From JACDBZ01 sp036262075 (GTDB taxonomy: Bacteria > Chloroflexota > Limnocylindria > QHBO01), in assembly GCA_036262075.1 (NCBI GenBank), contig DATAJO010000024.1, positions 1 to 29,007 of the forward strand: a DNA stretch of 29,007 nt, given 5' to 3'. Made by a program: the position numbers and the translations under genes. Shown here piece by piece: positions 14,387 to 22,548 of this stretch (its first letter is position 1; each line of letters begins with the position of its first letter). Under the pieces are notes generated by a model. That model made no database searches. It saw nothing but the letters and a program-made list of their open reading frames with translations, and had not been told where the DNA came from.

Positions 14387-16116
14387 GCGTCGGGGCGCGC
14401 CGCTACGGGTCCGACCACATGGTCGACCTCCTCATCGACTGCGGCATCGAGCACGTCGCGCTCAACCCCGGCGCCAGCTTCCGCGGCCTGCACGACTCGC
14501 TCGTCCAGCGCCCCGACGCGCCGGACATGATCCTGTGCACGCACGAGAAGGTGGCGGTCGGCGTGGCCCACGGCTACGCGAAGGCCGCCGGCCGGCCGAT
14601 GGGCGCCATCCTCCACAACGTCGTCGGCCTGCTCCAGGGCAGCATGGGGCTGTTCTACGCCTACACCGATCGCGCCCCGATCCTCGTCCTCGGCGGCGCC
14701 GGGCCGATGGACACCCACCACCGCCGCCCCGAGATCGACTGGAAGCACACGGCCAACATCCAGGGCAACGCGGTCCGCGACTTCGTGAAATGGGACGACC
14801 AGCCGTCCTCGGTCGAGGCCCTGGCCGATGCGATCCATCGCGCGCGGCGGATCGCCGTCACCGAGCCCGCCGGACCGACGTACGTGGCCCTCGACGCCGA
14901 CCTCCAGGAGGGACCGCTGGCGTCCGAGCCGGCCCGCCCGGCGGCCGAGAAGCTCGGCCCGGCGAGCCGGACCGCACCGGATCCGGTGGCGCTCGACACG
15001 GCGGCCCGCTGGCTCCTCGCCGCCGAGCGGCCGGTCCTGCTGTGCGGCTACGCCGGCCGCGACCCGAACGCCTTCACCCAGATCCCGGAGCTCGCCGAGC
15101 TCGTCGGCGCGGGGATCGTCGACACCGGCGTCCGCCTCAACGCCCCGAACCGGCACGCCCTCAACGTCACCGGCTCGAAGGCGCTCGAGGAGGCCGATCT
15201 CGTCGTCGCGCTCGACATGAAGGACCTCTCGAAATGGACGCGCCGGGCCGACACGATCGCCCGCGTCTCCGAGCGACGGCTGGCCGATGGGGCACGCCTC
15301 GTCGACATCGGCTTCGGGGACCTCCACGCCAACGCTTGGATCCACCACCACGGCCCGATCGAGGAGATCGACCTGCGGGTCCTGGCCGACACGAGCGTGG
15401 CGCTGCCGCTCCTGATCGAGCGCTGCCGCGCGCTGCTGGCCGAGGGCGAGGGCACCGACCGCGGACCCTGGCGCACGCGGCTGGAGGAGCTCCACGAGCG
15501 GACCCACGCCGGCTGGCGCGAGACCGCGCAGAAGCGCGCCAACGAGGTGCCGGTCGCGCCGCCGCAGCTCGTGGCCGCGACCTGGGAGGCGATCCGCGAG
15601 CACGACTGGGTCCTCACCGCCGGCACGGCCGACTGGGCGCCGCGGCTGTGGGACCTCGACCGCCCGTACCGCCATCCGGGCGGCAGCCTCGGCACGGCGA
15701 CCCAGATCGGCATCAGCCTCGGCGTGGCGCTCGCCAACCGCGACAGCGATCGGCTCGTCGTCGACATCCAGCCCGACGGCGACCTCCTCTACGACCCGGG
15801 CGCCATGTGGACGGCCGCGGCGCATCGGCTGCCGCTCCTCGTCGTCATGTTCAACAACCGCGCCTACTACAACGACTGGAACCACCAGATCGACGTGGCG
15901 AACGACCGCGGTCGGTCGCTCGACCGGGTCGACGTCGGCGTCGGGATCATCGAGCCGGCGACCGACTTCGCGGCCATGGCGCGGTCGATGGGCTGGCAGG
16001 CGTGGGGACCGGTCACCGACCCGGACGCGATCGAGGGTGCGGTCCGCACCGCCGCGGCGCACGTGCTCGAGCATCGGCGTCCGGCGCTCGTCGACGTCGT
16101 CTGCGCGCACCGCTGA
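14383..16116 (+). CDS. ThDP-dependent 2-oxoacid decarboxylase/acetolactate-synthase-like enzyme
   Basis: A 577-residue protein with the three-domain layout of the pyruvate decarboxylase/acetolactate synthase superfamily. The N-terminal Pyr domain carries catalytic E55 in CTHEKVAVG, a central domain follows at about 195-370, and the C-terminal PP domain has the Mg-ThDP motif PDGDL near 464 and NNR near 491. Such enzymes decarboxylate 2-oxoacids (benzoylformate, phenylpyruvate, sulfopyruvate, pyruvate) or ligate the product. Substrate not assignable. ATG 14383 gives the family-typical RRYGSDHMVDLLI start; no SD precedes it, and translation may be coupled to the mini-ORF at 14330. A DMT gene follows after 9 bp. 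Confidence 0.9.
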   Translation: MSVGARRYGSDHMVDLLIDCGIEHVALNPGASFRGLHDSLVQRPDAPDMILCTHEKVAVGVAHGYAKAAGRPMGAILHNVVGLLQGSMGLFYAYTDRAPILVLGGAGPMDTHHRRPEIDWKHTANIQGNAVRDFVKWDDQPSSVEALADAIHRARRIAVTEPAGPTYVALDADLQEGPLASEPARPAAEKLGPASRTAPDPVALDTAARWLLAAERPVLLCGYAGRDPNAFTQIPELAELVGAGIVDTGVRLNAPNRHALNVTGSKALEEADLVVALDMKDLSKWTRRADTIARVSERRLADGARLVDIGFGDLHANAWIHHHGPIEEIDLRVLADTSVALPLLIERCRALLAEGEGTDRGPWRTRLEELHERTHAGWRETAQKRANEVPVAPPQLVAATWEAIREHDWVLTAGTADWAPRLWDLDRPYRHPGGSLGTATQIGISLGVALANRDSDRLVVDIQPDGDLLYDPGAMWTAAAHRLPLLVVMFNNRAYYNDWNHQIDVANDRGRSLDRVDVGVGIIEPATDFAAMARSMGWQAWGPVTDPDAIEGAVRTAAAHVLEHRRPALVDVVCAHR

Positions 16117-16125
16117 TCGCGGCGC

Positions 16126-17133
16126 ATGGGTGTCCTGCTGGCGCTGCTCGGGGCGTTCTCGTTCTCGCTCATGAACGTGTTCGTGCGCAACGGGGTGCGC
16201 ACGTCGGACGGGGACACCGGGATCCTGACGACGGTGATCATCAACGTCGCGTTGTACGTGGTGCTGCTGACGGTGATGGTCGCGACCGGTGGCCTTGGCC
16301 AGCTGGAGCCGGCGGGCGTCGCCTGGTTCGTGCTGGCCGGGCTGGCCGCGACGTTCTTCGGCCGCCTCGCGCTGTTCGGGGCGATCTCGCACATCGGCGC
16401 CGCGCGCGGGGCGGCGATCAAGAACGCGACGCCGCTCGTTGCCGTCGGCATCGCGCTGCTCGTCCTCGGCGAGGAGCTGACCCCGCTCGCCGCCCTCGGC
16501 ATCGCGCTCATCACCGTCGCCCTCGGCCTGCTGGTCTGGGAGTCGCTCAGCCGCGAGGCGGGGCCGGCGGCCGCCGGCACCGAGCCGGTGACCGAGGCGC
16601 TCGAGTCGGAGGCCGTGGCCGACGGCTGGTGGGACCGCACGCGCTCCGCCGCCGATCGCACGATCGCCGCCATGCGGGCGCCGGCCCGCCACACCGTCCT
16701 GTTCGGCGTCGCGCTCGGCGTGGTGGCGGCCCTCGCCTTCGGCACCGGCCACGTGTTCCGCAAGCTCGGCATGGACGTCCTGCCCAACGCGCTCGTGGGC
16801 GCCGCGATCGGCTCGACGACGGCGCTCCTGGCCTACCTCGTCACGTCCGCGGTCCGCGGCCGCGTCGTCGAGGAGCTGGCGAGCTCGTTCCGCAGCCATC
16901 GGCCATGGGTCTGGGCCGCCGGCGTGGCCGGCACCGGCGGGCAGCTGAGCTTCTTCGCCGCCCTCGCCTTCGCCCCGGTCTCGCACGTCTCGGCCGTCTC
17001 CGGGTCCGAGACCGTGCTGACGGTGCTGTGCGCGGCGGCCCTCGCCCGGCGACCGGAGGCCATCACGCTGAAGATCGTCATCCCGGCCGTCCTGATGTTC
17101 GGCGGGACGGCGCTCATCGGCCTGGGTGGATGA
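16126..17133 (+). CDS. EamA/DMT-family transporter with long central loop
   Basis: A 335-residue, roughly ten-helix protein with two EamA repeats. The first (1-140) includes ARGAAIKNATPLVAVGIALL and the second lies at about 185-335. The halves are joined by an unusually long hydrophilic linker (about 143-185) rich in Glu, Ala and Arg, which accounts for the extra size over the 285-residue DMT protein at 1367. It is probably an exporter or importer for the substrate of the adjacent ThDP enzyme. No clear SD; the gene begins nine bases after the previous stop and is likely translated by coupling. Confidence 0.88.
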   Translation: MGVLLALLGAFSFSLMNVFVRNGVRTSDGDTGILTTVIINVALYVVLLTVMVATGGLGQLEPAGVAWFVLAGLAATFFGRLALFGAISHIGAARGAAIKNATPLVAVGIALLVLGEELTPLAALGIALITVALGLLVWESLSREAGPAAAGTEPVTEALESEAVADGWWDRTRSAADRTIAAMRAPARHTVLFGVALGVVAALAFGTGHVFRKLGMDVLPNALVGAAIGSTTALLAYLVTSAVRGRVVEELASSFRSHRPWVWAAGVAGTGGQLSFFAALAFAPVSHVSAVSGSETVLTVLCAAALARRPEAITLKIVIPAVLMFGGTALIGLGG

Positions 17134-17149
17134 TGGGGATGATGGACCG

Positions 17150-18112
17150 ATGACCGATGCGCGACGGCTGACCCTGGCCTGCGGCGACTACGACATCAAC
17201 CGCGGGCTGATCGAGGGGCGCGTCGCTCCGCGCGGGGTGAACCTCACCGTGCTCGCCATGCCATCGCCGGAGCGGCATGCCCGGATGGCGGCGCACCGGG
17301 AGTTCGACGTCTGCGAGCTGTCGATGGCGACCTTCCTCGCCATGCTCGGCACCGGCGATCGGAGCCTCGTCGCCGTCCCGGCCTTCCCGCACCGCCGGTT
17401 CCGCCACGGCTTCCTGTTCGTCGGCCCACACACGAGGATCCAGTCGCCCGCCGACCTGAACGGCGGGCGCATCGGCCTGCGAACGTGGCAGACCACGGCC
17501 GGGCTGTGGCTGCGGGGCATCCTCCAGGACGACCACGGGCTCGACCTGCGCTCGGTCGAATGGGTCACCCAGGACGCCGAGGACGTGGCGACCGCCGGGC
17601 TCGACGCGTTCCGCCTGCGCCAGGTGGAGCCGGGGACGACGGTCGTCGAGCAGCTGCTGGCCGGAGAGCTCGACGCGCTCATCTATCCCGAGGCGCCGGA
17701 CGCCGCCGGCGTGCGCCGCGTCTGGGCCGATGCGAAGGCCGAGGAGATCGCCTGGTTCGGGCGCACCGGCATCTTCCCGATCATGCACACCGTCGTCATC
17801 CGCCGCGAGCTCGTCGAGGACATGCCCTGGCTGGCGCGCGAGGTGCTCGACGCGTTCCGCCGCTCGAAGGACGAGGCGTTCGCCGCCATGCGCGACCCGC
17901 GCCGGATCAGCCTCGCCTGGTGGCGCGAGGCGCGCGAGGAGCAGGAGCGGATCCTCGGGCCCGATCCGTGGGCCTACGACCTGGCCCGAAACCGGACCTC
18001 GCTCGAGACGCTGGTGCGCTACGCGCACGAGCAGGGCTTCCTGCCAGAGCCGATCCCGGTCGACGAGCTCTTCGTGCCGTCGACGCGCGAGGACCTGCCG
18101 GCGTACGTCTAG
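17150..18112 (+). CDS. 4,5-dihydroxyphthalate-decarboxylase-like / NMT1-type periplasmic-binding-fold protein
   Basis: A 320-residue protein without a signal peptide. It begins with the hallmark LTLACGDYDINRGLIEGRV and has a middle segment PADLNGGRIGLRTWQ typical of periplasmic-binding-fold proteins. Annotated relatives are phthalate-pathway decarboxylases (Pht5 type), an enzyme built on an SBP fold, though many relatives are uncharacterised. Lack of export signals argues for a cytoplasmic enzyme or sensor rather than a transporter component. ATG 17150 gives the standard family N-terminus; GTG at 17126 would overlap the DMT stop and adds an Asp/Gly tail. Its stop overlaps the RraA gene's stop in CTAG. 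Confidence 0.75.
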   Translation: MTDARRLTLACGDYDINRGLIEGRVAPRGVNLTVLAMPSPERHARMAAHREFDVCELSMATFLAMLGTGDRSLVAVPAFPHRRFRHGFLFVGPHTRIQSPADLNGGRIGLRTWQTTAGLWLRGILQDDHGLDLRSVEWVTQDAEDVATAGLDAFRLRQVEPGTTVVEQLLAGELDALIYPEAPDAAGVRRVWADAKAEEIAWFGRTGIFPIMHTVVIRRELVEDMPWLAREVLDAFRRSKDEAFAAMRDPRRISLAWWREAREEQERILGPDPWAYDLARNRTSLETLVRYAHEQGFLPEPIPVDELFVPSTREDLPAYV

Positions 18113-18741
18113 CGGGCGTCCCCGACGACGGCGCCCTGGAGCTCGGCCGCGGCGCGGGCGTCGCTCTCGGCACGCTCCACGGCCAGGGCCAGGAGCTCCT
18201 CGACCCGGTCGGCGGGGAGGACCACCACGCCGGTCGCGTCACCGACGATGAGGTCCCCCGGCGCGATCGACACGCCGTCGATCGTGATCGGGACGTTGAC
18301 CCCGGCGATCCGCGCGCGGCCGCGGCCCGAGGCCGGCGTCAGCGAGCGGCTCAGGATCGGCAGGCCGGAGTCGAGGAGCTCCTCGGCGTCGCGGCAGGCG
18401 CCCGACACGACGATGCCGGCCACGCCACGGCGCCGCGCGGACAGGGCCGCCAGGCCGCCGATCGCCGATGCCGGCGGCTCACCGGACTGGGCGATGACGA
18501 GGACGTCGCCGCCGCCGGCGTGACGCAGGACGAGGTCGACGCCGAACGCGGCGGGATCGGCGGAGCCGTAGGGGCCGACCTGCTCGTCGACGGTCACGGC
18601 GGGGCCGGCGAACCGGCGCTCCGGGCTGCGGAACTCGAAGCCGGTCAGGACGCCGGTGAGACCCAGCTGGTCGAGGGCGTCGCTCCAGGTCGAGGTGGGA
18701 ATGGCGCTGGCATCGCGCACGAGCTCGGGATCGATCGTCAT
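18109..18741 (-). CDS. RraA-family aldolase (HMG/CHA-aldolase type)
   Basis: A 210-residue protein with the RraA fold. G96 is followed 21 residues later by R117-D118 and then E121 (GACRDAEEL), fitting the G-x20-R-D-x2-E/D motif. That motif marks real class II pyruvate aldolases (4-hydroxy-4-methyl-2-oxoglutarate / 4-carboxy-4-hydroxy-2-oxoadipate aldolase, also oxaloacetate decarboxylase) as opposed to the RNase E inhibitor RraA. The C-terminal GDATGVVVLP segment is typical. The likely reaction is retro-aldol cleavage releasing pyruvate. It is the last gene of the ABC transporter operon, 40 bp after the ATPase, which ties uptake of the substrate to its cleavage. Confidence 0.88.
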   Translation of the reverse strand: MTIDPELVRDASAIPTSTWSDALDQLGLTGVLTGFEFRSPERRFAGPAVTVDEQVGPYGSADPAAFGVDLVLRHAGGGDVLVIAQSGEPPASAIGGLAALSARRRGVAGIVVSGACRDAEELLDSGLPILSRSLTPASGRGRARIAGVNVPITIDGVSIAPGDLIVGDATGVVVLPADRVEELLALAVERAESDARAAAELQGAVVGDAR

Positions 18742-18781
18742 CGTCGCAGCATCGCACAGGCTCGCCGATCGCGCCGCCGGG

Positions 18782-19642
18782 TCACGAGGCGCGCGCCTCG
18801 GTCTCGTCGGTCACGCCGACCTGCTCCTCGCGCAGCGACTCCCACAGATGGCGGCGAAGCTCGAGGAACTCGGGCGAGTCGACGACCGCATCGGTCCGCG
18901 GGCGGTCGAACGGGATGTCGATGATCTCCTTGCAGCGTCCGGGCCGGCGGGTCATGACCAGGATCCGGTCCGACAGGAGGAGCGCCTCCTCGAGGTCGTG
19001 GGTGACGAAGACCACCGTCGTCGGCCGCTGGCTCTCGAGGATGCGGAGCAGCTCGAACTGCATGATCCGCCGGGTCAGCGCGTCGAGCGAGCCGAACGGC
19101 TCGTCCATGAGCAGGATCTCCGGCTCGATCGCGAGCGTGCGCGCGATGCCGACGCGCTGCTGCATGCCGCCCGACAGCTGGTGCGGGTAGTGGCTCTCGA
19201 AGCCCTTCAGCCCGACGAGGTTGATGTACTGCCGCGCCCGCTCGCGTCGCTCCGACGGCGCCACGCCGCGCAGCTCGAGGCCGAACGCGACGTTGGCAGT
19301 GACGGTGCGCCAGGGATACAGGCCGAAGTCCTGGAACACGAAGCCGCACTCGGGGCGCGGCTCGGTGACCTCGGTGCCGTTGATAAGAACGCGTCCGCCG
19401 TCGTGCGGGACGAGGGCGTCCATGATCCGCAGCGCCGTCGTCTTGCCGCAGCCGGACGGCCCGACGATGCTCACGAACTCGCCGGCCCGGATGTCGAAGG
19501 TCAGGTCCTCGATGGCCACCACCTCGGTCGTCTCCGAGTTCAGGTCGGGCAGGAGCCGCCGCAGGAACGTGTCGCGCGGACGCTTCGTGCGATAGGTCTT
19601 GTGCAGGCCCTCGACGGCCAGCTTGATCGGTCGCTCAGGCAC
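18782..19642 (-). CDS. ABC transporter ATP-binding protein, NitT/TauT (SsuB/TauB) type
   Basis: A 286-residue nucleotide-binding subunit. Walker A GPSGCGKTT, signature LSGGMQQR, Walker B ILLMDEPFGSLDA and the switch His in THDLEEAL are all intact. GTG at 19642 was chosen over ATG at 19693 because AGGAGAGG lies five bases upstream and the overlap with the permease is then only eight bases. The family energises uptake of nitrate, sulfonates, cyanate, thiamine precursors, phthalate-like acids and other small anions. The N-terminal insertion of about 25 residues (KRPRDTFLRRLLPDLN) before the Walker A strand is longer than in E. coli TauB. Confidence 0.93.
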   Translation of the reverse strand: MPERPIKLAVEGLHKTYRTKRPRDTFLRRLLPDLNSETTEVVAIEDLTFDIRAGEFVSIVGPSGCGKTTALRIMDALVPHDGGRVLINGTEVTEPRPECGFVFQDFGLYPWRTVTANVAFGLELRGVAPSERRERARQYINLVGLKGFESHYPHQLSGGMQQRVGIARTLAIEPEILLMDEPFGSLDALTRRIMQFELLRILESQRPTTVVFVTHDLEEALLLSDRILVMTRRPGRCKEIIDIPFDRPRTDAVVDSPEFLELRRHLWESLREEQVGVTDETEARAS

Positions 19643-20399
19643 CGCTGCCCTCTCCTGACGTGCTGGACCCGTGTCGCCACGGGGCGATGGCATCCTCGAG
19701 GCGCTGCACGAGCAGGCTCGCCACGATGCCGATGAGCATGATGAACAGCACCACCGCCAGCACCGCCGCGATGTCGAGCGACGCGCCGTAGACGGTGATG
19801 AGGAAGCCGAGGCCCTGGGTCGCCGAGATGAGGAGCTCGGCGATGACCATGCCCTGGACCGCCCGTCCGACGCCGAGCCGGAGGGCGGTGAAGATGAACG
19901 GCACCTCGTACGGCAGGATCGTCTTGAGGAAGACGTCGCGCCCGGAGGCCTGGTACGAGCGCGCCACCTCGATGAGCCGATCCGGCGTCGAGCGCGCGCC
20001 CTGGTAGCAGACGATCACGATCTGCGGCAGGGTGAAGAAGAAGATGAAGATCATCCGCGCCCCGGCGTCGATCCCGAACCACAGGACGAACAGCGGGGCC
20101 ACGGCCGAGAACGGCGTCACGTACAGCGCCGAGAAGTAGAAGTCGAACGCCTGGCCCAGCCGCCGGCGGACGCCGAGGATGATCCCGAGCGGGATGCCGA
20201 CCAGGACGGCCGCGCCGCCACCGATGGCGAGCGCCTGGAGGCCGATGACGAGCGCGCGCGGCAGCCGGCCCTCGGCCATGAGGTCGCCGAAGCGCGAGAT
20301 CGTCGTGACCGGGCTGGGCAGGACGAGCTCGCCGGCGAGGAGGCTGCCGATCTGCCACGCGACGAGGACGACGAGCAGCGAGAGAACCCGCGTCCTCAT
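19635..20399 (-). CDS. ABC transporter permease, NitT/TauT type (second permease)
   Basis: A 254-residue BPD_transp_1 permease with about six helices. The EAA-like loop that contacts the ATPase lies near 150-180 (ARSYQASGRDVFLKTILPYEVP). ATG 20399 overlaps the previous permease's stop in ATGA; GTG at 20414 is an alternative start giving five more residues. With the sister permease at 20396-21205 it probably makes a heterodimeric pore. The C-terminal tail is Gly/Ser-rich (HGSSTSGEGSG) and overlaps the ATPase start. Confidence 0.92.
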   Translation of the reverse strand: MRTRVLSLLVVLVAWQIGSLLAGELVLPSPVTTISRFGDLMAEGRLPRALVIGLQALAIGGGAAVLVGIPLGIILGVRRRLGQAFDFYFSALYVTPFSAVAPLFVLWFGIDAGARMIFIFFFTLPQIVIVCYQGARSTPDRLIEVARSYQASGRDVFLKTILPYEVPFIFTALRLGVGRAVQGMVIAELLISATQGLGFLITVYGASLDIAAVLAVVLFIMLIGIVASLLVQRLEDAIAPWRHGSSTSGEGSGA

Positions 20400-21205
20400 G
20401 CCGGTCGCCGCCACGGCGTGATCGCCGTCTCGAGGCGCGCGACGGCCGCGGTGGCCAGCACGCCGAGGACCATGAGCACGATCACGACGCCGATGAGCGC
20501 CGCGGTGTCGAACAGCTGCGCGTACGTGTGCAGCAGCAGGCCGAGGCCGGTGGTCGACACGATGAGCTCGGCGAGGACCATGCCCTTGATCGCCTGGCCG
20601 AGGCCGAGGCGCAGGGCCGTGACGATGTACGGGATCTCGTGCGGCACGACGACCTTGGTGAAGATGTCACGCCGGCTGGCCCGGAACGCGCGCGCCACCT
20701 CGAGGTGGGTGCGCGGCGTGCTCCGCGCGCCGCGGAAGCAGGTGATGATGACCTGTGGCACGGCGAAGACGAACACGGTCGCCACGCGCGGGGCGAGGTC
20801 GATGCCGAGCCAGAAGATGAACAGCGGGGTGAGCGCCGAGACCGGCGCCACGTACAGCGCGATGACGTACAGGTCGAGCGCCCGTTCCACGGATCGGCTC
20901 GCGCCCATGAGCACGCCGAGCGGCACGCCGACGAGGAGCGCCAGCCCGCCCCCGACGAGGAGCGAGACGACGCTGATCTGGAGCGCGGCCCACAGCTCCC
21001 CCGTCTCGAAGGCCATGCGCCAGATCTCCCCGAGCACGTCGAACGGGGTCGGCAGGATGTGCCGCGGCTGCCCGAGGCTGGCGAGCCACCACACGGCCAC
21101 GAAGCCGGCGATCGACAGCACCTGCGGGCGCAGGATGCGACCGATCCAGGTGCCGAGGGTCGTCGAGCCGGCGCGCTTGCCGGCGGGGGCGGCTGTTGCT
21201 GTCAC
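20396..21205 (-). CDS. ABC transporter permease, NitT/TauT type (first permease)
   Basis: A 269-residue BPD_transp_1 permease with about six helices. The EAA-like loop is near 165-195 (ARAFRASRRDIFTKVVVPHEIP), clearly homologous to the corresponding loop of the second permease. GTG 21205 has GGAGGAGT about nine bases upstream. Two non-identical permeases next to one ATPase and one lipoprotein suggest a heterodimeric transmembrane domain; the usual TauABC or SsuABC set has one permease gene. Confidence 0.92.
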   Translation of the reverse strand: MTATAAPAGKRAGSTTLGTWIGRILRPQVLSIAGFVAVWWLASLGQPRHILPTPFDVLGEIWRMAFETGELWAALQISVVSLLVGGGLALLVGVPLGVLMGASRSVERALDLYVIALYVAPVSALTPLFIFWLGIDLAPRVATVFVFAVPQVIITCFRGARSTPRTHLEVARAFRASRRDIFTKVVVPHEIPYIVTALRLGLGQAIKGMVLAELIVSTTGLGLLLHTYAQLFDTAALIGVVIVLMVLGVLATAAVARLETAITPWRRPA

Positions 21206-21286
21206 GTGATGAGACTCCTCCCGGTGGAGGTGCGCCGATGGCGGCGGGACCGGCCCGCCGCCATCGATCGTCGCGTGATCGGGATG

Positions 21287-22327
21287 CTAGTCGAGGACGG
21301 CCTCGACGATGCTCGCGTCGACCGCGTCCTCGTACGGAACGGTCGTGTCCTCGTCGAGCTGGCCGGCCTCGAGCAGGAACTCGGTGATGCCGTCGTACGC
21401 CTCCTGCGTCACGCCGCCATCGGTCGGGAACAGCTCGATCTCCTGCCACAGCTCGAAGTCGCCGATGAGCCCGTCGAGATCGAGCGGCTCGGTCTCGGGG
21501 TACTCGTCCTTGCGAGCGGCGAGATCGGCCGGGTCGGTCTCGTAGAAGCGCCGGTTCGTCTCGATCATGGCGTTGACGAACTTCTCGGCCAGCTCGGTGT
21601 TCTGGATGAACTCGTCGCTGGCGGCGATCCCCTCCCACAGCATCGGGTCGAGGACGTCCCACAGGCCGCCGTGGATGCGGAAGGCGCCGTCCGACTCGGC
21701 CTCGAGGTTCGCGCCCACGGCGCGGAACAGGACGGCCGCATCGAGCGAGCCGGACTGCATCGCCGCGGCCCGGTTGCTCGAGCCGGAGAGCGCGACCATC
21801 TCGTAGTCCTCGCCGGGCTCGAGGCCACCCTGCTCGCGGATGAGGACCTCGGCCACGCTGACGGCCAGGGAGGTCGGATCCTCGATGCCGACGCGCATGC
21901 CCTCGAGCTGGCTGAGGTCGGTGACGTCGCCGGGCACGACGAGCACGAACGAGTTGTGCTGCTGGAGCCCGGTGATGAACTTGCCGGTCAGGCCCGCGCT
22001 CAGGGCGCGCTGGAGGCCGAGGGCCGACTGCACTGCGACGTCCACGCGGCCGCGGTCGAGGGCGGCCTGGACCGCCTCGTCGCTGGAGAGGACGACGTAC
22101 TCGACCGAGATGCCCTCCTCGGCCAGGATGTCGCGCCCGATCGTCAGGAACGGCACCATGTAGGCCTCGGCCTCGGTCGTGCCGGTGCCGAGGAAGATCG
22201 TCGATTCGTCGCCGTCCTCACCGCCCCCCGCGGCCTGTGACGCGCCGGACCCGCCGCCGCAGGCGGCGAGCACGAGCAGCAGGACGGCCATGAGCGTGAG
22301 ATGGACGGGCTTGCGGGTACCGGTCAA
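21287..22327 (-). CDS. ABC transporter substrate-binding lipoprotein, NitT/TauT (NMT1/THI5-like)
   Basis: A 346-residue exported lipoprotein. The signal peptide has basic residues at the start, a hydrophobic stretch at about 10-21 and a lipobox LAAC with Cys near 23, followed by a Gly/Ser/Asp linker. The mature part has the two-domain SBP fold with VALSGSSNRAAAMQSGSLDA, typical of NMT1/THI5-like binding proteins. The start is TTG at 22327, six bases after AAGGAGGT; no better in-frame start lies nearby. It is first in the five-gene operon SBP, permease, permease, ATPase, RraA. If the GTATAC box supplies the -10, the leader is about 150 nt long. Confidence 0.92.
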   Translation of the reverse strand: MTGTRKPVHLTLMAVLLLVLAACGGGSGASQAAGGGEDGDESTIFLGTGTTEAEAYMVPFLTIGRDILAEEGISVEYVVLSSDEAVQAALDRGRVDVAVQSALGLQRALSAGLTGKFITGLQQHNSFVLVVPGDVTDLSQLEGMRVGIEDPTSLAVSVAEVLIREQGGLEPGEDYEMVALSGSSNRAAAMQSGSLDAAVLFRAVGANLEAESDGAFRIHGGLWDVLDPMLWEGIAASDEFIQNTELAEKFVNAMIETNRRFYETDPADLAARKDEYPETEPLDLDGLIGDFELWQEIELFPTDGGVTQEAYDGITEFLLEAGQLDEDTTVPYEDAVDASIVEAVLD

Positions 22328-22548
22328 CCACTACCTCCTTCGCTCCGTTCCGCGTCGACCGGTCGGCGAACAGCCGGGTGGCCGAGCGGTCAACGGCTCC
22401 ACCTGCGAGGCCGATCTCGGCGGCCAGATGGCTGGCTCATCGATCGGCGGCGGACCCATCGGACCCGCCACTGTCGGCGGGTGCCGCGTAGTATACCGTT
22501 GTGCGCCGTGGAGTGCGGTTGCGCGATCGTCACGCAGCGAGGAGGGAA
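22328..22548. promoter_or_regulatory. Divergent intergenic region with GTATAC box and hairpin
   Basis: This 221-bp gap separates the ABC operon (leftward) from the aspartate-dehydrogenase-like operon (rightward). AGTATACC at 22490-22497 gives TATACT on the minus strand and TATACC on the plus strand as opposed -10 elements. ACCCGCC (22463-22469) and GGCGGGT (22476-22482) form a 7-bp stem with a six-base loop, within the ABC operon's leader if transcription starts near 22482. The box matches the common motif only in its core. Confidence 0.45.

Noticed and set aside
12425..16116. Sulfonate (taurine/sulfoacetaldehyde) catabolism from TauE plus ThDP enzyme plus TauT-like ABC genes
   Set aside because: The ThDP enzyme does not resemble sulfoacetaldehyde acetyltransferase around its catalytic Glu, and no other sulfonate gene is present; these families are broad.
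14290..16986. Very long minus-strand open frame opposite the ThDP and DMT genes
   Set aside because: It encodes repetitive Arg/Asp/Glu/Val-rich sequence with no domain, the expected shadow of high-GC coding DNA; the plus-strand proteins have clear motifs. The same applies to the other long alternative frames in the window.
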